5,395 nt of DNA from contig JAGYHI010000051.1 in the NCBI GenBank assembly GCA_018457335.1, positions 1 through 5,395 on the forward strand. The letters are read 5' to 3'. A program made the translations under genes and the position numbers. Positions 1-5,395 of this stretch are shown one piece after another; within the stretch, counting starts at the first letter, position 1; each line of letters opens with the position of its first letter. The notes beneath the pieces were generated by a model, which was not told the DNA's origin, ran no database searches, and worked only from the letters and a program-made list of their open reading frames with translations. The stretch is from Candidatus Altimarinota bacterium. GTDB lineage: Bacteria; Patescibacteria; JAEDAM01; BD1-5; UBA2023.

Positions 1-1456
1 GTCCGTCTTTTTCATTTGACTCATCAAGAGAGACAGCGTATTTTTTGATTGAGAGATCTGCTTTCATGATTTTGAAAATTGCAGGGTCTTCATTGTTTCC
101 ATCTTGGTCACAGTTTTTATCATTTGTAGTATCACCAGTTGTTGAGGTTTTTCCACCATTTTCTGTGTTGGCGCTTGGTTTTTTACCGTCTTTGAGACAA
201 GATTTTGCTTTGTCTTCATTTGGGTTGTAGACGATAGCGTTGTTTTGTACGGTTGTCTCTGTTGTTTCTTGTACTTTTACTGGGATTTTAATAGTTGGGA
301 AATATGTATCTTTCGCTACTTTTTTATCAGTCGTACAAGTGACTTGTTGTCCAGAAGTCGTACAATTCCACTCAGAAGCTGAGATAGTACCACTCAGTTT
401 GACGGCTTTTGGAAGCGTGTCATACACAGTAGTCGTCCCACGAGTTTGCTCTTTACCGATATTTTTGACTTTGATTACATAGTTAAATGTATCTCCGATA
501 CCTTTAAGTGGTGCAGATGATGCTGTTTGAGCATCGTCATTTTCGATGTATTTTTTGATTGAGAGATCTACAGGAGTCGGATTGAGTTTACAAGTTTTTG
601 GATTACAAGTTCCTTTTCCTTTGTAGTCTGGGTGGTTTGGATCACATTCTTCAGAGATTTTCGTAGTTCCCTTTCCATTTGGATTGTTTTTACTTGGTTT
701 TTGGATTTTTCCGTCACCACAGTAGGTTTTTTCAGGTTTTTTTGTACATGTACTATTACAGTATCCTGGTTTTCCATTGTTTTTTCCGTCGTCACAGGTT
801 TCGCCATCATTTGAATCTGTCACTCCATCACCACACCATCGGACGGTGTAACCAAAACATTCGTATCCTTCCTCACTATTTCGAGAGAAATATTCATTTA
901 CATCTATATCTCGAGATACTGGCGTTGAAGATCCTGGACTGTAAAACATTTTCATGTTTACACGTTGACTATTAGGAGATCCTGAATTTACAGATTGAAA
1001 TCGTTTAATATTAAATACATCTTGTCAGATAATTTTACCCCGATCACTAGGAGTAAGATTATCAAAATTAACTTTATGTGCTTTGTTTGGCCAAAAAACC
1101 ATAACTTCTTTTACATTTTTTGGAAGATAAGTGGAATACATATTCCAATCATCAGTAGATTGAAATACTCCAGGTTTTGCATATTGAAGAATTCTTGAAG
1201 ATGTTCGAATTGCATACGACCTTGTATCTCATTGATGATGGATAAGTTTATCATAATAAGCCCGAATATAAGGGGAATCTTTTGTAATATAATTATCATC
1301 AATTTCATATACTGGAACACCTCCATCATAACATACGCTTTCTGTATATGGTTTATCAATTGAAACTAGATTCTTTTGCCAAGTAAAGGCAGAAGTTGGT
1401 TGTACTCATGAAATGAAACATCACAACATAAGAAGTGGAAGAATTATTTTTTTCAT
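1..1456 (-). CDS. Large exported surface protein with Cys-rich CGDG repeats and DUF11-type repeats (N-terminal 485 residues, 3' end outside window)
   Basis: Read with TGA as Gly, the frame is open from ATG at 1456 to the window edge; TAG at 1487-1489 closes it upstream. TGA encodes Gly12, 17, 76 and 144. Residues 1-23 are a signal peptide (MKKIILPLLML core). Cleavage could follow TSA (21-23), or a weak lipobox MLGC with Cys13 may be used. Residues 24-200 match nothing I recognise. Residues 207-241 and 245-290 are two copies of a Cys-rich module (CGDG...ECDD/ECD...C...C), as in the DUF4215/Myxococcus Cys-rich repeat family. Residues 296-416 look like a DUF11 beta-sandwich repeat (VDLSIKKY...GDTFNYVIKVKN...YDTLP), and a second copy begins at 466 (ADLSIKKY). 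These domains are typical of bacterial surface or adhesion proteins; binding a partner is inference. It is the last visible gene of a three-gene unit, 33 bases after the lipoprotein. No Shine-Dalgarno is visible. Confidence 0.88.
38..569 (-). repeat. In-gene DUF11 repeat unit, period 170 residues
   Basis: A 22-base stretch is identical at 38-59 and 548-569, exactly 510 bases apart. It encodes the same LSIKKY start of a DUF11-type module in both places (residues 297-303 and 467-473). The spacing fits one complete repeat (residues about 296-416) plus a Thr/Asn/Gly-rich, two-Cys linker before the next. More copies are likely beyond the left edge. Confidence 0.75.
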
Positions 1457-1489
1457 ATAAATAATTGTTAGAAAAATAAGTTTGATCTA

Positions 1490-1654
1490 TTATTGAAGAC
1501 CTTGTCATTGAGCATTGTTTGTGCCTGTGCCATTGCTTTTCATGGTATTTTTTTGAGTAGTTTGCTTATCACCATTATTAGTAACATGAGACATGCATCC
1601 AGAACAAAGAACGCATGAAGAGATAAGTACTCAAAGTAATATTTTTTTTATCAT
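1490..1654 (-). CDS. 54-residue putative lipoprotein, readable only with TGA as Gly
   Basis: ATG at 1654 to TAA at 1490-1492, with TGA codons read as Gly8 and Gly50; an in-frame TAA at 1679-1681 limits the start. The N terminus MIKKILLGVLISSCVLCSGC is a short lipoprotein-type signal: basic n-region, hydrophobic core, then two candidate lipobox cysteines. ISSC (Cys14) fits the [LVI][ASTVI][GAS]C pattern best, and CSGC (Cys20) is the alternative. The remaining 34 residues are polar, low-complexity and rich in Asn, Gln, Thr, Gly and Lys, with no domain. It would be a small membrane-anchored peptide outside the cytoplasm. It lies 37 bases after the 698-residue gene and 33 before the large surface gene, both on the same strand, so cotranscription is likely. 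No Shine-Dalgarno is visible. Function is unknown; a short chance frame is possible but the signal peptide argues against it. Confidence 0.68.
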
Positions 1655-1691
1655 ATATATTAAAATTAAGAAATATTTTTATAAAACCAAA

Positions 1692-3788
1692 CTATCTTAA
1701 TCCAACTCATTTGCTTTCATTTTTACCTTGACTATCATTACTTTTACCTCCACCAGAAAATGAACCATCATTACCTCATCCAGAAAAATCACCTCTTCCA
1801 CGAGAGTTATTATCATTACTACTACTTTCTTCTCGTGTATAAGTAGACTCATCTATCTGGAGCTTATTAAAGTCGATTTCTACGATTTTACCATCTACCA
1901 TAGGTACGATATGAGTATCAAGTCCTCGTGCGTCTTTTACATAGTAGAATTTTACTTGGCTAAGATCTACACCATCGAGTTGTCCACGATCTTTGAAGAA
2001 TTGTAAAAGTTTATCCTGATCATGAGTGATTTCAACTCTTGCAAATTCACCACCTTGAGCAAGGAGTGGAATCGAAGTTGTAAGTACATCCATAGTGTCA
2101 AGTTTTCCTTTTCCACCTACATGGAGACTTCGTACCGGGTCGATAGAGATTCCATTGAAAAATATTTCTCCATTTTTCTCACTATCACCAAAGAGCGCTG
2201 AATATTGTTGAGCTTCTGCTTCAAGCGAAACACGAACTTCTCTTTGAAGTGTTTCTTCAAAGGCAGCTTGACGTCATGTTTTTTGTTCAAACGCATAAAT
2301 CTCTGTACCAGCTTGTTTTATTTGAGCTGCTTGATTTGAGATTCGCAAGTTGATAGCAGCATAGTCGACAGCCGCTTCTTTTTCTTCTGGTGAAAGATTT
2401 CCACTCAGATATGCACTTGAAGTTGTTTGTCCGAGTTTTTTAGTCAATCTTTGAAGCGCTGCAAATCTATCCTCTGTATTACCTGGTGTCATAACGATAC
2501 CAGCATCTGCATCTCGTCGAGTAGATGGTTTTGGCAGAAAATCAGAGAGATTATTTGGCATTGCAGCAAATCGCGGATCTGTGATTCGTATATCATTACG
2601 CGATCGAAACATATTTGTTGGATCGTCTACAAAGCTGTATATTTTAGTCGTAGTTGTTCGTCCTTCCGTAGTACTAAATGGTTTATTGATATCATGTGGA
2701 GTGAGTCCTTCTGGCGCATCCTTTCAACCTCTATCAATTTTTAGTCTGTTTATGAAATCCATACGAGTACTGTAATAGTTTTGTTCCATTCGTTGTTCCC
2801 AATTTCACATTCCAAGATCACGTAATAATGCTTGTAATTTTTCAGGATTTTTAGATTTGTCCTCATCTAAGAACCAAGTATTCTCTTCTCCAACATTTCC
2901 ATTTTCATTAAAGTCACAGAGAAGTTTTAATTTTTCTGCTTTTGACATTGATCGAACTTTAGATTGAGTTTCTATGATCGATTTTGTAAGGGCATATATT
3001 CCTGTAGCCTCAGTACCATCAAATGCAATTCCATCTTTTTGATAACCAAACCGCTTAAGAAGATCAAATTCTTTAGAGTTGTTAAAGACAGTTACTTTTA
3101 AGAAAGTATCAGATTTTGACTCTATAAGTCGTTTATATGATTGATAGAACTCTTGAAATTCGGACATAGGAAGACTCGCAACTCTATCAGCATAAGATTT
3201 CATATTGATATCTCCATAGTATTCTGTACGATTAAGAGTTTCATTTCCAAAGTTTGCTGTCATTGATTCGCCAGTTCGTACCTCTTGCATTTTCTGACGC
3301 GTAGTTTGCGCTACTTTTGCATGTGCTCCTTGAAAGGCTTCTTGAGTTTGTTGTTTTTCACTTCCCCAAAGATTAGAGAACCAACTTTTCACAGAACCCC
3401 ACCAACTTTTTTGTTCTGGAGTAGATGATTGTGAAGCATATTGTTGTTCACCTTGATTGAGCATAGCAGTATCATTTTTCGCTACTGCATTCATCATAGA
3501 TTCTGTCCCGAGAGTAGAGGCTTGACTAAAAGGTAAATTTTCTGGTAGTCCGAGCGATGATTCAATGGTATTCATATCAACCATTGATTTTTCATTTTCT
3601 TTTACCTTATTTACTACTGATACATCAATAGTGTCTCATTTCATAAAGTCATCAATACTTAAATTCTGCATTGATGGAGCGGGTTTTAGTCAATCATTGA
3701 CTTCGCTACTTGCTCTTGGTGCACCAGCATATTGATTAAAATATGCACGAGCAGAAGCAAGTGTTAGCTGATTTTTTTGTGTAAACAT
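1692..3788 (-). CDS. Uncharacterised 698-residue protein with seven in-frame TGA (Gly) codons
   Basis: ATG at 3788 to TAG at 1692-1694; TAA at 3801-3803 closes the frame upstream. TGA occurs at residues 33, 51, 328, 355, 505, 671 and 694, and about 13% of its 54 Gly codons are TGA. Under the standard code it falls into separate pieces (3584-2805, 2612-2274, 2093-1776), all in one frame. I do not recognise the family. There is no signal peptide or membrane segment. Visible parts are a Trp-rich patch (WWGSVKSWFSNLW, about 129-141), a mostly helical region around 205-330 with an EF-hand-like loop DFNENGNVGEEN (292-303), and an Ala/Gln/Glu-rich helical stretch at 439-545. A compact-looking segment follows (about 545-645), then a Ser/Asn/Gly-rich, probably disordered tail (655-698). 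It is first in the three-gene unit with two exported proteins. Trp is encoded by TGG throughout, which argues against TGA=Trp. Confidence 0.9.
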
Positions 3789-3807
3789 AAGTATTAAAAA
3801 TTAAAAA

Positions 3808-3824
3808 GTAAAAACTCTTTTTAC
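3808..3824 (-). other. Small leader hairpin upstream of the 698-residue gene
   Basis: A perfect 7-bp stem (GTAAAAA/TTTTTAC) with a GAG loop lies 20 bases before the start codon. It is A-T rich and weak. It could influence translation initiation but may be chance in AT-rich sequence. Confidence 0.25.
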
Positions 3825-3837
3825 ACGAGCTACATAT

Positions 3838-3866
3838 AGCATATCATATTTTTTGAATAAATGCAA
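3838..3866 (-). promoter_or_regulatory. Possible second promoter for the three-gene unit
   Basis: On the minus strand, TTGCAT (3861-3866) and TATGCT (3838-3843) are spaced by 17 bases, about 50 bases before the ATG at 3788. An overlapping TATGAT at 3843-3848 is a better -10 but lacks a well-spaced -35. Match to consensus is moderate, and AT-rich DNA gives such matches often. Confidence 0.27.
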
Positions 3867-3906
3867 ATAAAAATGATACTTTTTTTATTTCTATAATTTC
3901 TCCACT

Positions 3907-3934
3907 ATTTTAATAGAAAAACAATATTTGTCAA
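3907..3934 (-). promoter_or_regulatory. Near-consensus sigma-70-type promoter of the three-gene unit
   Basis: On the minus strand a perfect -35 TTGACA (3929-3934) is followed after 16 bases by TAAAAT (3907-3912, five of six matches to TATAAT). It lies downstream of the hydrolase terminator and about 120 bases before the 698-residue gene, giving a long A-T rich leader. It is the best promoter in the window. Confidence 0.62.
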
Positions 3935-3969
3935 TACTTTTTGACATTTCTGTGAAATATTGTCAAAAA
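3929..3969. promoter_or_regulatory. Candidate operator: three TTGACA/TGTCAA half-sites overlapping the -35
   Basis: TGTCAA (3929-3934), TTGACA (3941-3946) and TGTCAA (3961-3966) form two nested inverted repeats sharing the middle half-site. The first pair has a 6-base spacer, and its left half-site is the -35 hexamer itself. The second pair extends to 9-bp arms (3938-3946 with 3961-3969), with an inner TTTC/GAAA pairing. It lies upstream of the transcription start and has no T-tract, so an operator is likelier than a terminator. No regulator is encoded here. Confidence 0.38.
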
Positions 3970-3987
3970 ATATGTGAAAAAGTATAC

Positions 3988-4014
3988 AAAAAAAGAGCTC
4001 GAAAGCTCTTTTTT
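3988..4014 (-). terminator. Intrinsic terminator of the LysM-CHAP gene
   Basis: An 11-bp perfect stem (3989-3999 with 4004-4014), G-C containing at its loop end (GAGCT/AGCTC), closes a TTCG tetraloop as read on the minus strand, followed by seven Ts. It starts 9 bases after the TAA of the hydrolase gene. It also has six Ts on the plus strand, so it could work both ways, but no plus-strand gene is seen here. Confidence 0.88.
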
Positions 4015-4022
4015 ATCGGGTT

Positions 4023-5243
4023 TTAGTCTACATAGATATATCCATCGATAGCAGGATCATTTCGTGAGATTTTTCGCCAAGTGATTTTATTGAGTCCGGC
4101 ATAGTTCATATCTGAGATGATCATATAGCTACTGTGGACCTCTCGGACGATACCGACATGCCCGTATCGTGGATGATACCCATGTCCAGAAAATTGGATG
4201 ATAGCACCGACTACTGGGATTCGCCCTGTTTTTTTCCCTTGGGCGCGAGCATTTCGCATCCATTGCTTAGCATTTCCACGCCAAGTGACGGTTTTATTTC
4301 GAGCGACATACCAAGTACAGTTTCCCCATGCCATACCTCGACCTTTTCCGGTGAATTTGATACGGTATGAGCTTTTGAGTCCTGTCGATGGATTAAAGGT
4401 GGCCACTCCACTTGTTTGTTCATTTGGTTTTACATATTGGCTTTTTACAGTTTTTGAGGTTTGTGATTTATAGGTTGTTTTTTGTGGAGTTTGTGGTTTT
4501 GGTGGCTCGTATGGTTTGACTCCTGGGAGGAGAATCTTTTGTCCGATTCGGATTTTTGTCGCATCTTTGATTCCATTTGCAGACATGATTTCTTGCATAG
4601 AAACTTTGTACACTTTTGCAATTTCAGAGAGCGTGTTTCCTTTTTTTATTGTGAAAATAATTCCTGATTTTGCTGGGATTTTGATTTTTTGTCCGACTGT
4701 CAGTGTATCTGTGAGTTTGATGTTATTTTGCCATAAAATAACATCCATATCGATTTTATACTTTTCAGCAATTTTATCGATACTATCATATTCTTTGACA
4801 GTATATACTTGTAATTTTGTGTCAGTCGGAGCTTTTGGTGCTGGCTCTTTTGCTTTTTCTTCTTTTGGAGCTACTGAGACATCTGCTTGGGCTGGTTTTT
4901 CAGCTGGTGTGCTCGCTGGTACAAATTCTGGATTTTCCTGAGTTTCATCATCGGATTTCATTTTTTCTGAAGCATCGAGTGAGACGAGTCCGCTTGCAGC
5001 AATGGTAGATTCTATATTTTCACCATTATCTTCTTCGACGAGGATGATAGATGACTCATCATAGTATCCTCGAGCCACAGAATCCACACCAATTGAAGTC
5101 AATGTTGGATAAAAAGGAGCCGTCACAAGCATGGTAAAAGTAATTAGTTTCGATTTTTGAAACAATGAAAAAGCCGACTCAAGAGGCAGATTATTTCTCA
5201 TCGCTCTTGAAAGTCGTGCTTTATGGTTGAGTTGTTTACTCAT
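4023..5243 (-). CDS. Membrane-anchored cell-wall hydrolase with two LysM domains and a C-terminal CHAP domain
   Basis: A 406-residue envelope enzyme. A basic N terminus precedes a hydrophobic segment at about 33-53, either an uncleaved anchor or a long signal peptide. Residues 60-142 are acidic, then Pro/Ala/Lys-rich (a wall-spanning linker). LysM1 spans about 146-190 (VYTVKEYDSIDKIAEKY...VGQKIKIP) and LysM2 about 197-240 (FTIKKGNTLSEIAKVY...IGQKILLP); LysM binds the glycan strands of peptidoglycan. A Thr/Lys/Pro linker leads to the CHAP domain (about 300-406). Catalytic Cys309 (GNCTWYV), His362 (YGHVGIV) and the ISDMNYAG segment with Asn380 are all present, so it should be an active amidase or endopeptidase. 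It has no in-frame TGA among about 26 Gly codons. A strong terminator follows, so it is separate from the three-gene unit. Self wall remodelling or attack on a host wall are both possible. No Shine-Dalgarno is visible. Confidence 0.93.
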   Translation of the reverse strand: MSKQLNHKARLSRAMRNNLPLESAFSLFQKSKLITFTMLVTAPFYPTLTSIGVDSVARGYYDESSIILVEEDNGENIESTIAASGLVSLDASEKMKSDDETQENPEFVPASTPAEKPAQADVSVAPKEEKAKEPAPKAPTDTKLQVYTVKEYDSIDKIAEKYKIDMDVILWQNNIKLTDTLTVGQKIKIPAKSGIIFTIKKGNTLSEIAKVYKVSMQEIMSANGIKDATKIRIGQKILLPGVKPYEPPKPQTPQKTTYKSQTSKTVKSQYVKPNEQTSGVATFNPSTGLKSSYRIKFTGKGRGMAWGNCTWYVARNKTVTWRGNAKQWMRNARAQGKKTGRIPVVGAIIQFSGHGYHPRYGHVGIVREVHSSYMIISDMNYAGLNKITWRKISRNDPAIDGYIYVD

Positions 5244-5317
5244 TAAATTTTTTTAGGAATAAAAATGCCTTGCCTTTCCCTTAAAAATAAGAAAATGACA
5301 TAATCTTAAAAAGAAAG

Positions 5318-5346
5318 ATGATTTAGGCAATAGATTCTACAGTCAA
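5318..5346 (-). promoter_or_regulatory. Weak promoter candidate for the LysM-CHAP gene
   Basis: On the minus strand TTGACT (5341-5346) and AATCAT (5318-5323) are spaced by 17 bases. An alternative is TTGCCT (5325-5330) with TAAGAT (5303-5308), spacing 16. Both fit only moderately. The first -35 would lie inside the possible upstream coding tail. Confidence 0.25.
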
Positions 5347-5395
5347 TACGCTTTGCATTGGTCGGAAACCTTGCGTTCGCATATATCGTTTTTTT
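5323..5395 (-). CDS. Possible C-terminal tail (23 residues) of an upstream gene, mostly outside window
   Basis: From the right edge the minus strand reads KKRYMRTQGFRPMQSVLTV and ends ESIA then TAA at 5323-5325. It is co-directional with the hydrolase gene and stops 79 bases before its ATG. The segment is too short to identify, and 23 open codons could easily occur by chance. The plus strand is also open in one frame here but has no nearby start codon. Confidence 0.35.
   Translation of the reverse strand, partial: KKRYMRTQGFRPMQSVLTVESIA

Noticed and set aside
568..810. 80-residue minus-strand reading frame rich in Lys, Thr and Gln
   Set aside because: It overlaps, out of frame, the Cys-rich CGDG region of the surface gene, whose conserved cysteines show the true frame.
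632..975. Plus-strand reading frames rich in Phe, Ser and His
   Set aside because: They lie opposite the Lys/Asn-rich surface gene, and Phe-rich composition is what its complement gives. No start signal or domain is seen.
1111..1359. 82-residue minus-strand reading frame
   Set aside because: It is out of frame with the large surface gene, which covers this stretch and has a signal peptide and recognisable domains. Its composition is Ile/Met-rich, as expected of a shadow of AT-rich coding DNA.
1788..1796. RGD motif (residues 665-667) in the tail of the 698-residue protein as an integrin-type cell-binding signal
   Set aside because: A three-residue match in a low-complexity Arg/Gly/Ser tail is expected by chance, and nothing else supports it.
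2805..3584. A separate 259-residue gene starting at 3584, followed by further pieces at 2274-2612 and 1776-2093
   Set aside because: All three pieces share one frame and are separated only by TGA. With TGA as Gly they join into a single protein from 3788 to 1692, so they are not separate genes or a decayed pseudogene.
1..3788. Mycoplasma-type code 4 (TGA = Trp)
   Set aside because: It would put Trp into signal-peptide cores and into a repeated Gly-rich segment where the matching codon is GGA. TGG already serves for all evident Trp positions.
3938..3969. Second terminator for the hydrolase transcript
   Set aside because: The inverted repeat is A-T rich and lacks a following T-tract on either strand. 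The hairpin at 3988-4014 already serves as terminator.
4134..5008. Several plus-strand and one minus-strand reading frames inside the hydrolase gene
   Set aside because: They overlap the LysM-CHAP gene, whose domains and catalytic residues are clear. None shows a domain or its own initiation signals.
5303..5319. Terminator for the possible upstream gene
   Set aside because: Only a 5-bp A-T rich stem (ATCTT/AAGAT) with a 7-base loop is present, too weak to call.

Overview
This window most likely comes from a Patescibacteria (CPR) bacterium of the Absconditabacteria (SR1) or Gracilibacteria (BD1-5) type. These lineages use genetic code 25, in which UGA is read as glycine. The main evidence is on the minus strand. 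Three reading frames there (1692-3788, 1490-1654 and 1-1456) are broken by TGA under the standard code, but become continuous, sensible proteins when TGA is read as Gly. They hold 13 in-frame TGAs in total. The visible stop codons are TAA or TAG only. In one Gly-rich tail, a TGA aligns with a GGA in a repeated FSGGG segment.

Layout, in transcription order (everything is on the minus strand, right to left). At the right edge, 5323-5395 may be the C-terminal tail of a gene lying mostly outside the window. Next comes a 406-residue cell-wall hydrolase (4023-5243) with a membrane segment, two LysM domains and a CHAP domain. A strong UUCG-loop intrinsic terminator follows it (3988-4014). An AT-rich intergenic region (3789-3987) holds a near-consensus sigma-70-type promoter overlapped by a TGTCAA/TTGACA palindrome.

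That promoter appears to drive a tight three-gene unit: an unrecognised 698-residue protein (1692-3788), a 54-residue lipoprotein-like peptide (1490-1654), and the first 485 residues of a large exported protein (1-1456). The last gene carries a signal peptide, a unique N-terminal region, two Cys-rich CGDG repeats, one complete DUF11-type repeat and the start of a second. It runs off the left edge. The gaps between the three genes are 37 and 33 bases, with no convincing terminator between them.

Functional reading: the hydrolase is an envelope enzyme that would cut peptidoglycan, either the cell's own or a host's. The three-gene unit looks like a surface module, because two of its members carry export signals and the last has repeat domains typical of cell-surface proteins. 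The function of the 698-residue protein is unknown. No tRNA, rRNA, CRISPR array or insertion sequence was seen. No intergenic stretch exceeds 300 bases.
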